NCBI GenBank assembly: GCA_030622295.1 | Contig: JAUXGI010000045.1 | Location: 1 to 7,608 of the forward strand | Reading direction: 5' to 3' | DNA: 7,608 nt | Source of the DNA: Planctomycetota bacterium | GTDB taxonomy: Bacteria > Planctomycetota > B129-G9 | Shown: positions 1 through 6,096 of the stretch, piece by piece | Numbering within the stretch: the stretch's first letter is position 1 | Layout of the letters: every line of letters starts with the position of its first letter | Made by a program: the position numbers and the translations under genes | The notes under the pieces: model-generated | What the model was told of the DNA's origin: nothing | Databases searched by the model: none | Seen by the model: only the letters and a program-made list of their open reading frames with translations

Positions 1-209
1 CCCCGCTCGCCGACAGGGGTAGAGTCGCCGGCGATGGAGATTCCCGTATAATTAACACTGTCGGCACAGACGAACGGAAAGACCACCGCGCAGCACACCG
101 GCCCGGAGAAGCCATCCGCCATGACCTCCTTGTGCTGGAAGTCAGGCCACTCGACGAATAGCAGCGCGGCCAATATCGCACATGCCAGGAATAATTTTCG
201 AACTTTCAC
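1..209 (-). CDS. Exported protein of unknown function, 5' part only (cut by window edge)
   Basis: The minus strand stays open from a GTG at 209-207 to the window edge, giving 69 codons and no stop. The first residues look like a signal peptide: basic start (M-K-V-R-K), a hydrophobic stretch at about residues 6-19, then a polar turn with W21 and P22. The mature part has cysteines at 39, 40 and 48, suggesting an extracytoplasmic domain with disulfides or a metal site. There is no proper lipobox; C10 is too close to the N-terminus. An AGAGAGG ribosome site lies 9 bases before the GTG. A later ATG at codon 30 follows AAGGAGG by only 2 bases, too close for good initiation, and would remove the signal peptide, so GTG is preferred. 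I recognise no family. It may be transcribed with the minus-strand gene at 355-762, 145 bases upstream of it. Confidence 0.6.
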   Translation of the reverse strand, partial: MKVRKLFLACAILAALLFVEWPDFQHKEVMADGFSGPVCCAVVFPFVCADSVNYTGISIAGDSTPVGER

Positions 210-284
210 GTTGGTTTTCCTCTCTTAATAACCAAGGTCAACATCTCCAGGTTCTCTTGTTCCCGCATATCTGTTGCCCGTTGT

Positions 285-297
285 CCGCCTGAGGCGG
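285..297. repeat. Dispersed palindrome CCGCCTGAGGCGG, copy 1
   Basis: Two perfect 6-base arms (CCGCCT/AGGCGG) around a central G. It lies in the 145-base gap between the two minus-strand genes. It is followed on the plus strand by GCGG, so the right half is partly duplicated, as in copy 4. Two degenerate heptamers (GTTGCCC, GTTGTCC at 273-286) run into its left arm. Confidence 0.85.
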
Positions 298-318
298 GCG
301 GATTGTTCTTGCCACCGA

Positions 319-346
319 CTACCTGCTGCCTGCTACTTGCTACTTG
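319..346. repeat. Four tandem heptamers, CTRCYTG
   Basis: Four consecutive 7-base units are visible: CTACCTG (319-325), CTGCCTG (326-332), CTACTTG (333-339) and CTACTTG (340-346). The array starts 21 bases after palindrome copy 1 and ends 8 bases before the stop codon of the minus-strand gene. A period of 7 in non-coding DNA is not a codon effect. Confidence 0.8.
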
Positions 347-354
347 CTTCGGTC

Positions 355-762
355 TCAGTCCATCTTAAAGGGACTTTTCCGGTTCTTGAGTTCCTCCATC
401 TTCCGCTCTATCTCTTCTCTTTCTTCGGGAGAAAACCTCTTTTCCCAGTCCTCTCGGGCCTTGCGATACCTTTCCTGCGCGGCTTCACTGTTGCCGAACA
501 GCGGCGGCATCGGCGGCAGGTCTTTCAGGGGGACGACCGGCTCGCGCCTGCTGAAGAGGGGTATGCGGGGTCCGTGGTCGTCGATTTCTTCCGGCGGAAT
601 GCCGTATTCGCCGCAGTCGGTATTGTCCGAGCCGGCGTCCTCGCCGTCCTCATTTTCCTCACTGCGCGCGGCAGGCGGGTGCAGCGCGAAGACGAGCGCG
701 ACGGCAACCGCAACCGCTATCAGCACGAACGGCAAAAACGTCTCAATCTTTCTGCTAATCAT
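355..762 (-). CDS. Small single-pass membrane or exported protein of unknown function
   Basis: A 135-residue protein starting with ATG at 762-760. An AAGGGAG ribosome site at 776-770 sits 7 bases before the start, which supports both the gene and this start. Residues 1-8 are polar with K5; residues 9-28 form one strongly hydrophobic helix rich in Val, Ala and Leu (a signal anchor, or a signal peptide cut near A31-A32). A very acidic stretch follows (about 35-63, with C50), then a proline-rich segment (67-90), then a highly charged helix at about 93-128 rich in Glu, Arg and Lys. This suggests an envelope-anchored protein with a flexible spacer and a C-terminal helix that could form a coiled coil. 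I recognise no domain. It is transcribed away from the FHA-HD-GYP gene, and the leftmost minus-strand gene lies downstream. The function is unknown. Confidence 0.7.
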   Translation of the reverse strand: MISRKIETFLPFVLIAVAVAVALVFALHPPAARSEENEDGEDAGSDNTDCGEYGIPPEEIDDHGPRIPLFSRREPVVPLKDLPPMPPLFGNSEAAQERYRKAREDWEKRFSPEEREEIERKMEELKNRKSPFKMD

Positions 763-794
763 GATGCATCTCCCTTAGAAAAGGACGAAGTTGC

Positions 795-807
795 CCGCCT
801 GAGGCGG
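795..807. repeat. Dispersed palindrome CCGCCTGAGGCGG, copy 2
   Basis: Identical to copies 1 and 4. It is framed by TTGC (791-794) and GCAA (811-814), which extend the inverted repeat after a 3-base interruption. It lies 33 bases upstream of the start of the minus-strand 135-residue gene, so it would fall within or near that gene's promoter or leader. Confidence 0.85.
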
Positions 808-819
808 ATTGCAAAGCGG

Positions 820-843
820 CAGAGTGACAGAGTGACAGAGTTA
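820..843. repeat. Three tandem octamers, CAGAGTGA
   Basis: CAGAGTGA (820-827), CAGAGTGA (828-835) and CAGAGTTA (836-843) follow one another directly, starting 12 bases after palindrome copy 2. The period is 8 bases and the region is non-coding. Confidence 0.8.
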
Positions 844-1143
844 TTAATGTTTGCGACGTGAAATTGAAGGAAGGATGTGTTTCCTTCAGGCCGATGTCCC
901 CTTTTTGTCTGACATGCTTCCACCGGATACCCCAGGGCAATGAACCCTTTCTGTTTCCTGCACGACTTAAGTATACCCCATTACTCCCCCACTGCCAAGC
1001 AGACTCCCGGCAAATCTTCCAATCAGGGCATGCGCAAAGTTTGCGGGTGCGAAGCACGAGCGACGGGACCGCCATCACGCCGCAAGATTGCCGCCCGCTC
1101 GTCTGAAGTACACCCTTATATACTCCCTGCTCTCCGCCGGTGT

Positions 1144-1172
1144 TTGACAGCAGTGCGGCATTGTGCTATTCT
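1144..1172 (+). promoter_or_regulatory. Sigma-70-type promoter of the FHA-HD-GYP gene
   Basis: A perfect -35 box TTGACA (1144-1149) is followed after exactly 17 bases by TATTCT (1167-1172), which matches 4 of 6 positions of the -10 consensus. Transcription would start near 1179, giving a leader of about 36 bases before the ATG at 1215. This is the best promoter match in the window and also argues for that start: the in-frame ATG at 1140 lies upstream of the predicted transcript. Confidence 0.6.
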
Positions 1173-1189
1173 GAATCATGTAGATTCAG
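1171..1189. promoter_or_regulatory. Inverted repeat at the -10/start region, possible operator
   Basis: CTGAATC (1171-1177) and GATTCAG (1183-1189) are perfect 7-base inverted arms separated by ATGTA. The left arm overlaps the last two bases of the -10 box and the repeat spans the expected transcription start. A dimeric repressor bound here would block the polymerase. The alternative is a small hairpin at the very 5' end of the mRNA. I cannot name a regulator. Confidence 0.45.
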
Positions 1190-1214
1190 GAATCGTTACA
1201 GCAAGGGGTTGTCC

Positions 1215-2465
1215 ATGAAGGTGGCTCTCATCATAGAGCGCGGCCCGTCCAAAGGCCGTGAAATACACCTTAAGCGCCAGACCACGGTGCTCGGCAAAAG
1301 CGAGCAGTGCAACGTGCGTATAGCATCCAAGGTCACATCCCGCCGTCATTGCCAGATAAGCATCGAGAAGGACTTCGTGGTCCTGCGCGACCTCAACAGC
1401 CGCAACGGCACGTACCTCAACGGTACCCGGCTTACAGGGGATGCGTTTCTGAACGACGGCGACAAGATAATCGTCGGCGATGCCCTGTTCACTTTGAAGA
1501 TAGTCGAGGACGAACGCGCTTCCACGCACGCCGGAATCCTGGAACTGGCGAACGGCGTAGAACAGCCCACGGACAGCATGCCCGCTCCGGAAGCGGCACA
1601 ACCCGAGCCGCGTGCCCCGCAAGCCGGGGAAGCGGAACCACCCCCCGAGGCCGTTGTGCTGGAGGAGGCTGCGCCCCGTGCCGCCGCCGAGGAAGAGGCG
1701 ACAGAACCCGTCGAGGCTTTCGTGCCGGCAGAAGAGGAACCCGTCGAAGCCATTGCCGTGGAGGAGAAGGACAGGCCCGTTACCGAGACGCCCGCCCTTG
1801 CGGAAGGCAAGCCTTCGATGGTCGAAGAGATAATCACCGCCGAAAGCAAACCCGCCCCGGACGCTCTTGATGCCCATTTCTACGAGCAGGTAATTGAAGG
1901 CCTCGTCGCGGCGGGCGAGTCGCTGTCGATACACTATGAACGCACCTCGCACAAGGTGCGCAACGTCATGGACCTGCTGACACGAGTGCTGGGCATAGGT
2001 GAAGGAGAGAGGCGCACAATGAAACTTGCCGCGATGCTCTACGAGGTGGGCAAGTATTACCTGGCGACCGACATCCTGAACAAGGGCGGAGCGCTGACCC
2101 CGGAAGAAAAGGAAAAACTGAAGAAGCATCCGCAACTGGCCATAAGGCTCTTTGAAAAGGTCTCGCTGCCGAAAGGGGTAAAGGAGGCGATAGAACATCA
2201 CCACGAACGGTACGACGGGGCTGGCTACCCCGACGGGCTCAAGGGCGAAGAAATAAGCGCCGGCGCTCGAATGCTGGCCATGGCGGACGCTCTGGCGGCG
2301 ATGACCTCATCCCGGCCTTACAGACCGGCGCTGAGCACGTCCCAGGCGCTGGATGAACTGGAAAAGAACGCCGGCTCGCAATTCGACCCGGCCATGGTTT
2401 CAAAGTTCGTCGATTACTGCCGCCTGCATCAGAACGAATTGCGAGAAGCCGTCAACATCACGTAG
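1215..2465 (+). CDS. FHA domain-HD-GYP domain signalling protein with degenerate HD motif
   Basis: A 416-residue cytoplasmic protein with no signal peptide or membrane segment. ATG 1215 is preceded by AAGGGG with 6 bases of spacing; an in-frame ATG at 1140 would lie upstream of the predicted promoter transcript. An FHA domain (about 4-92), which binds phosphothreonine, shows G27, S42-R43-R44-H45 and N61-S62-R63-N64-G65-T66; the usual Arg after G27 is Lys28. An acidic Ala/Glu/Pro-rich linker (about 95-215) follows. The HD-GYP domain (about 220-400) belongs to a family that hydrolyses cyclic-di-GMP with a di- or tri-iron centre. It keeps E242, H246, H305, H328-H330, G337-Y338-P339 and D358, but the HD dyad is Y276-E277 before G279-K280. 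The family's usual F-D-A-L is L-A-A-M near 360. It may be a nucleotide or metal sensor or an altered enzyme. It appears to be transcribed alone. Confidence 0.9.
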   Translation: MKVALIIERGPSKGREIHLKRQTTVLGKSEQCNVRIASKVTSRRHCQISIEKDFVVLRDLNSRNGTYLNGTRLTGDAFLNDGDKIIVGDALFTLKIVEDERASTHAGILELANGVEQPTDSMPAPEAAQPEPRAPQAGEAEPPPEAVVLEEAAPRAAAEEEATEPVEAFVPAEEEPVEAIAVEEKDRPVTETPALAEGKPSMVEEIITAESKPAPDALDAHFYEQVIEGLVAAGESLSIHYERTSHKVRNVMDLLTRVLGIGEGERRTMKLAAMLYEVGKYYLATDILNKGGALTPEEKEKLKKHPQLAIRLFEKVSLPKGVKEAIEHHHERYDGAGYPDGLKGEEISAGARMLAMADALAAMTSSRPYRPALSTSQALDELEKNAGSQFDPAMVSKFVDYCRLHQNELREAVNIT

Positions 2466-2536
2466 CCCGCATTCCTCAGACCGGAAGCCGATGGCCGAAG
2501 ACGGCAAGCAAGTGGGCAAGTGGAAAAGGGAAAGAA

Positions 2537-2565
2537 GTTTCAGGTTTCAAGTTTCCGGTTTCAAG
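2537..2565. repeat. Four tandem heptamers, GTTTCAR-like
   Basis: GTTTCAG (2537-2543), GTTTCAA (2544-2550), GTTTCCG (2551-2557) and GTTTCAA (2558-2564) follow one another directly, plus one G. Bases 2543-2558 are the reverse complement of 2591-2606 at 15 of 16 positions. Confidence 0.8.
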
Positions 2566-2590
2566 TGATATGAAGTTTTGCACTATCTTG

Positions 2591-2612
2591 CCTGAAACTT
2601 GAAACCCGGAAC
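2591..2612. repeat. Inverted heptamer array facing 2537-2565
   Basis: CTGAAAC (2592-2598), TTGAAAC (2599-2605) and CCGGAAC (2606-2612) are reverse-strand counterparts of the forward heptamers. With 2543-2558 the segment 2591-2606 can pair over 16 bases with one mismatch and a 32-base loop. A further TGAAACTTGA follows at 2626-2635 beyond palindrome copy 3. Confidence 0.75.
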
Positions 2613-2624
2613 CGCCTCAGGCGG
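2612..2624. repeat. Dispersed palindrome CCGCCTCAGGCGG, copy 3
   Basis: Same 6-base arms as the other copies with C instead of G at the centre, that is, the same element read on the other strand. It is embedded between the inverted heptamer array and another heptamer-like element, 80 bases upstream of the nadB start. Confidence 0.85.
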
Positions 2625-2691
2625 ATGAAACTTGACGCCTTCCCGGCGTCTTGGCGGTGAAGAAGCAAGGGCTGGTTCCGGCTGCCATCGG

Positions 2692-2697
2692 AAGGAG
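2692..2697 (+). promoter_or_regulatory. Ribosome binding site that sets the nadB start
   Basis: AAGGAG at 2692-2697, extended to GGAAGGAG from 2690, lies 6 bases before TTG 2704. An upstream in-frame TTG at 2632 has no such site and would translate repeat DNA, so TTG 2704 is chosen. Confidence 0.75.
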
Positions 2698-2703
2698 CGC
2701 TTC

Positions 2704-4326
2704 TTGAATAACGGTTTCTCTCCACAACGCTATCTCACCAGATTCGACGCCCGCGAAATCCCTCACCAGTTTGCCGATATCGTAGTCGTTGGAACGGGGG
2801 CCGCAGGGCTGAGGGCGGCGATTGAAGCCGCCAAACACTGCAGCGTACTCCTGCTATCCAAGGAGACCTGCGAAGAGACCGCAACGGCGTATGCGCAGGG
2901 CGGGATAGCCGCGGTGCTTGACGCCGCGGACAGTGTGGACCAGCACGTTGCGGACACGCTGAAAGCCGGCTGCGGTCTTTGTGATTCACGGATCGTGCGC
3001 ACCATCGTCGAGGAGGGTCCGGAGCGCGTCCGCGAGTTGTTGGAATGGGGCGCGGACTTCGACAGGCACAACGGCCGCCTGGCGTTTACTCGCGAAGGCG
3101 GCCACTCGCGAGCGCGCATATTGCACGCGGACGGAGACTCCACCGGCGCTGAACTGATGAGCACGCTCATCCGCACTGCACGCTCGTCGCCGGGAATCGG
3201 CTGGAGGGAGAATTGCTTTGCAATTGACCTGGTAACCGAGGGCCGCCTCTGCCTGGGCGTGCTGGCATACGACCGCGGGGGAACGTTTCTCGCCCGGGCG
3301 CACCAGGTGATTCTGGCCACGGGCGGCTGCGGCAGGATATACCGCGAGACGACCAACCCGTCTATAGCGACAGGCGACGGGATAGCCATGGCGTATCGCG
3401 CGGGCGCCGACGTGGAGAACGTCGAATTCGTGCAGTTCCATCCCACGACGCTTTACCTGGCCGGGGCTTCGCGCGCGCTCATCTCAGAGGCGGTCAGAGG
3501 TGAAGGCGGCAGGCTGGTGAACAAGCGCGGCGAGTCATTCATGAAAAACTACGACCTGGAGGGTGACCTGGCCCCGAGGGACGTGGTGAGCCGCGCCATC
3601 CTCGAAGAAATGGCCAAAACCAGGGACACCAGCGTGTACCTGGACCTGTCACACATGAACCCACAGGAGGTCTACCACCGCTTCCCCAGGATAAAAGCCC
3701 TGTGCGCGACGTGTCATCTGGACATAAGCCGCGACCTCATACCGGTCCGCCCAAGCGCGCATTACGTGATAGGGGGGGTGAAGACCGACATTAACGGCCG
3801 CACGACGCTCAGGAACCTCTATGCGGCGGGCGAGGCCGCCTGCACGGGATTCCACGGCGCCAACAGGCTGGGCTCCAACTCACTGCTGGAGGGCATTGTG
3901 ATGGGCTGCAGGGCGGGCAGACTGGCCGGTGAAACAGCCGCAAAACGCAAGAGTGCGCCGAAACCTCTTCTGCTCAAGAACGACAGGGAGATGGTCGCCG
4001 GCAGCGAACTGGACCTCACCGACCTGGAGAACTCCCTTCGCAGCCTGATGTGGCGCATGGGCGGCATCGTCCGCAACGCCCGGCCCCTTGAGGCGGCACT
4101 CGAGCGTGTGCGCTTCTGGCAGAGTTACGTGCTCAACCGGCACTTCACCGAGAGCGCCGCGTGGGAGTTGCAGAACATGATTACCGTGGCGGAACTTGTG
4201 CTTCGCGCCGCGCTGACGCGCGAGGAGAGCCGTGGCGTGCACTACAGAAGGGATTTTCCGCGCACCGATGACAAAAAGTGGAAACACGCCACCATCCTTC
4301 GCAGGGAAGAAACCCGGGACGGGTGA
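2704..4326 (+). CDS. nadB: L-aspartate oxidase
   Basis: NadB oxidises L-aspartate to iminoaspartate with FAD; quinolinate synthase NadA then condenses this with dihydroxyacetone phosphate, the first steps of de novo NAD synthesis. Oxygen or fumarate can reoxidise the flavin. From TTG 2704 the protein has 540 residues, the usual length. The FAD-binding G30-T-G32-A-A-G35 follows an I-V-V-V strand. Active-site residues stand in conserved context: E131 and H134 in R-E-G-G-H-S, H246 in F-H-P-T, R265 in V-R-G-E-G-G, R292 in L-A-P-R-D, H353 in S-A-H-Y-V-I-G-G and R388 in G-A-N-R-L-G-S-N-S. H246, R292, H353 and R388 sit two residues after the E. coli positions as I recall them (H244, R290, H351, R386). 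The flavoprotein helical C-terminal domain ends with the typical E-S-R-G-V-H-Y-R-R-D-F-P segment. This pattern distinguishes it from SdhA and FrdA. nadA and nadC are not in the window. It heads a probable operon with the next two genes. Confidence 0.95.
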   Translation: MNNGFSPQRYLTRFDAREIPHQFADIVVVGTGAAGLRAAIEAAKHCSVLLLSKETCEETATAYAQGGIAAVLDAADSVDQHVADTLKAGCGLCDSRIVRTIVEEGPERVRELLEWGADFDRHNGRLAFTREGGHSRARILHADGDSTGAELMSTLIRTARSSPGIGWRENCFAIDLVTEGRLCLGVLAYDRGGTFLARAHQVILATGGCGRIYRETTNPSIATGDGIAMAYRAGADVENVEFVQFHPTTLYLAGASRALISEAVRGEGGRLVNKRGESFMKNYDLEGDLAPRDVVSRAILEEMAKTRDTSVYLDLSHMNPQEVYHRFPRIKALCATCHLDISRDLIPVRPSAHYVIGGVKTDINGRTTLRNLYAAGEAACTGFHGANRLGSNSLLEGIVMGCRAGRLAGETAAKRKSAPKPLLLKNDREMVAGSELDLTDLENSLRSLMWRMGGIVRNARPLEAALERVRFWQSYVLNRHFTESAAWELQNMITVAELVLRAALTREESRGVHYRRDFPRTDDKKWKHATILRREETRDG

Positions 4327-4379
4327 GATGATCTCCCCCCCCGCCCCATGCGGTTTCGCTGATATCAAGAGGCGCCGTT

Positions 4380-4784
4380 ATGAATGAAAAGCCCGACTAC
4401 ATCATTGAAGAAGAACTAATAGAGAAGGAACTCGCCGCCGACTTCAAGGGCATGGCCGCAACCGTCGGAACGGCCAGCGCGCGGAAACAGTGCATGGTCA
4501 ACGTAGCGATATTCAGCGCGGTGGCCGTATGCTTCTTCATCGAGATATTTCATGCGCTCTTCGGCGCCCCCGATTACGTCGGCAAAGCCGCGCTGGCCAT
4601 AGCGATTTTCCTCATCTCGGTGAAACTGGGCTACTATCTGCATAACGCGGTGAAGTTCAATCACTACACGTTCTGGGTGTTCGCCTCGCTGGAGTCGCGG
4701 CTGCTGGAGATAAAGAAGCAACTTGATGAATGCCGCCAAAGGCTGGACATGCCGGATAAAGAAGAGGCGCAAGACCCTTCATGA
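4380..4784 (+). CDS. Small two-helix membrane protein of unknown function, upstream of hflX
   Basis: A 134-residue protein. ATG 4380 has AAGAGG (4367-4372) 7 bases upstream. Visible parts: an acidic N-terminal helix (about 8-20, E-E-E-L-I-E-K-E-L), a first hydrophobic segment at about 39-61, a short loop with proline (62-67), a second at about 68-88, then a C-terminal amphipathic, probably coiled-coil helix at about 102-123. With a short loop between the segments, both ends are likely on the same side of the membrane, probably the cytoplasm. I recognise no family. It lies 53 bases after nadB and its TGA overlaps the hflX ATG (ATGA, 4781-4784), so it is very likely co-transcribed and translationally coupled to hflX. 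That hints at a membrane or stress-linked role but does not prove one. Confidence 0.85.
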   Translation: MNEKPDYIIEEELIEKELAADFKGMAATVGTASARKQCMVNVAIFSAVAVCFFIEIFHALFGAPDYVGKAALAIAIFLISVKLGYYLHNAVKFNHYTFWVFASLESRLLEIKKQLDECRQRLDMPDKEEAQDPS

Positions 4785-6073
4785 AACGGATGAAAAGCAC
4801 GGATACGCCCGCCGCCGAAAAAGCGATGCTGGTGAAGTTGCTGCTCAAGGGCAATGCCGACGCCTGCAGCAGACCGCTGGGGGAACTGACGGCGCTGGCG
4901 CGAACGGCCGGACTGGAAGTGGTCGACGCCCTGGTGCAGCGGCGTGAGCGCCCGGACCCGGCCCACTGTATCGGCCGGGGCAAGGCCGGCGAGTTGACCG
5001 AAATAGCGCGGGCGCTGGATGCCGATGTGGTTGTCTTCGACAACGACCTCACCCCCGCACAGGTACGCAACCTCGAAAAAACCATCAACACCAAGGTCAT
5101 TGACAGGAGCGAGTTGATACTCGACATCTTCGCAACCCACGCACGGACCGAACAGGCCAGGGTGCAGGTTGAACTGGCGCAACTGGAATATGTGATGCCG
5201 CGCCTCAGGCGCATGTGGACCCACCTGTCGCGCATCGAGGGCGGCATAGGGCTCAGAGGCCCGGGAGAGAAGCAACTGGAAGTGGACAGGAGAATCGCCC
5301 GCAAACGGATTAACGACCTGAAACGCGTACTTAAGCGAAACGAGGCGCGCCGCGAGCGCGAGGTGACAAGCAGGACTGGCGAGTTTAATGTTTCACTGGT
5401 GGGCTATACGAACGCCGGCAAGTCCACCCTGATGAACCGGCTGACATCTGCAGGCGTACTGGTCGAGGATAAACTCTTCGCCACGCTCGATACCAGGACG
5501 AGTTCTTTCAAACTGCCCGGCGGCAGAAAGGTACTCCTGAGCGACACGATAGGCTTCATAAGGAATCTGCCGCATCACCTTGTGGCGTCGTTCCACGCGA
5601 CACTTGAGGAAGCCCATCAGGCGGACCTGCTGCTCCACGTGGTTGACGCCTCGCACGCGGACGCAAGACTCCAGGTGGACGTTGTGGAAGAGGTGCTCGC
5701 CGAAATCCACTGCGACGACAAGCCGAGGTTCCTCATCCTCAACAAGGTGGACGCGGTAACGGAGCGGATAGAGTTGCAGGCCCTGCTGCACGAATTCCCC
5801 GATGCAGTGCCGGCATCCGCGCTCACCGGAGACGGAATCGAAGAGGTGAAAAAGGCCATCGAGAGATACCTCGACCGCGACCTTGTCACGGCCGAGATTC
5901 GCCTGCCGCAGCGTGCTCCAGCCGCCGGGCGCCTCAGGGCTGCAATCAGACGCAGCGGCAGAGTGCTCGAGGAGTCCGTCACGGACGGAGTTATCTCCAT
6001 GTGCGTGAGAATGCGCAAGGAGGACCTCGGGCGGCTGGCGAAAATCCCCAGCGTGAACTTAAGACGCCTGTGA
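4781..6073 (+). CDS. hflX: Ribosome-associated GTPase HflX
   Basis: HflX binds stalled or idle 70S ribosomes and uses GTP to split them, helping recovery from heat and translation stress. The 430-residue length matches the family (about 426 in E. coli). The HflX-specific N-terminal domain carries G-R-G-K near 66-69 and V-V-V-F-D-N-D-L-T-P near 84-93; the linker has the hallmark R159-G-P-G-E163. The G domain shows the P-loop G208-Y-T-N-A-G-K-S-T216, the switch segment with T-L-D-T, D255-T-I-G-F259 (usually D-T-V-G-F), N321-K-V-D324 and a following S-A-L. A short C-terminal domain follows. The ATG at 4781 overlaps the previous stop by 4 bases; an AAGAGG lies 13 bases upstream, which is far, so initiation probably relies on coupling. 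An in-frame ATG at 4790 is an alternative start. A probable terminator follows at 6110-6130. Confidence 0.95.
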   Translation: MKRMKSTDTPAAEKAMLVKLLLKGNADACSRPLGELTALARTAGLEVVDALVQRRERPDPAHCIGRGKAGELTEIARALDADVVVFDNDLTPAQVRNLEKTINTKVIDRSELILDIFATHARTEQARVQVELAQLEYVMPRLRRMWTHLSRIEGGIGLRGPGEKQLEVDRRIARKRINDLKRVLKRNEARREREVTSRTGEFNVSLVGYTNAGKSTLMNRLTSAGVLVEDKLFATLDTRTSSFKLPGGRKVLLSDTIGFIRNLPHHLVASFHATLEEAHQADLLLHVVDASHADARLQVDVVEEVLAEIHCDDKPRFLILNKVDAVTERIELQALLHEFPDAVPASALTGDGIEEVKKAIERYLDRDLVTAEIRLPQRAPAAGRLRAAIRRSGRVLEESVTDGVISMCVRMRKEDLGRLAKIPSVNLRRL

Positions 6074-6096
6074 TAACGCACGGCTCGGGGAGTCAT

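Larger units (their letters stand above)
763..1214. other. 452-base gap between divergent genes
   Basis: It holds, left to right: the ribosome site of the minus-strand gene (770-776), palindrome copy 2, three octamers, about 300 bases in which I see no convincing gene, and the promoter and inverted repeat of the FHA-HD-GYP gene. Within the quiet stretch are two small hairpin-capable sites, CGCAAA-G-TTTGCG (1033-1045) and GTGC-GAA-GCAC (1047-1057). Short open frames here lack good ribosome sites and protein-like composition. No tRNA cloverleaf was seen. Confidence 0.6.
2466..2703. other. 238-base gap upstream of nadB, repeat-rich
   Basis: It holds two degenerate octamers (CAAGTGGG, CAAGTGGA at 2509-2524), a forward heptamer array (2537-2565), an inverted heptamer array (2592-2612), palindrome copy 3 (2612-2624), another TGAAACTTGA element (2626-2635), a 6-base hairpin GACGCC-TTCCC-GGCGTC (2634-2650) and the nadB ribosome site. 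I see no T-rich run that would make the long hairpin a classical terminator, no clear sigma-70 promoter and no protein-coding frame with support. Confidence 0.6.

Noticed and set aside
46..51. Perfect TATAAT on the plus strand
   Set aside because: It lies inside the minus-strand exported-protein gene, has no convincing -35 box and no plus-strand gene nearby.
273..346. Possible CRISPR array from the regularly spaced short repeats
   Set aside because: The units are 7-8 bases long and directly adjacent with no spacers, and no cas gene is present.
1033..1057. CGCAAA-G-TTTGCG palindrome and the following GTGC-GAA-GCAC hairpin
   Set aside because: Short, single-copy and not placed at a promoter or gene end; such pairs arise often by chance. 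Noted within the gap entry only.
755..1106. Short open frames on both strands in the gap between the divergent genes (755-1078 minus, 858-1106 plus)
   Set aside because: They run through the tandem octamers and the palindrome or overlap each other, lack good ribosome sites and have compositions unlike the neighbouring proteins.
1140..1214. N-terminal extension of the FHA-HD-GYP protein from ATG 1140
   Set aside because: That ATG lies upstream of the predicted -35 box and the extension would cover the promoter and operator-like repeat; the FHA domain begins naturally just after ATG 1215.
1176..2204. A 342-codon open frame on the minus strand opposite the FHA-HD-GYP gene
   Set aside because: The plus strand encodes clear FHA and HD-GYP motifs over the same bases. 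The minus frame has no recognisable motifs and is a by-product of GC-rich codon use.
2632..2703. N-terminal extension of nadB from an upstream in-frame TTG
   Set aside because: It would translate repeat DNA, has no ribosome site and makes the protein longer than the family; TTG 2704 has AAGGAG at ideal spacing.
2763..3446. A 227-codon open frame on the minus strand opposite nadB
   Set aside because: It is antisense to strongly conserved NadB motifs, has a Ser/Arg/Pro-rich composition typical of shadow frames and no supporting context.
4334..4341. Run of eight C bases in the gap after nadB
   Set aside because: A homopolymer in a 53-base intra-operon gap, without stem or promoter context; phase variation would need it inside a gene or between promoter boxes.
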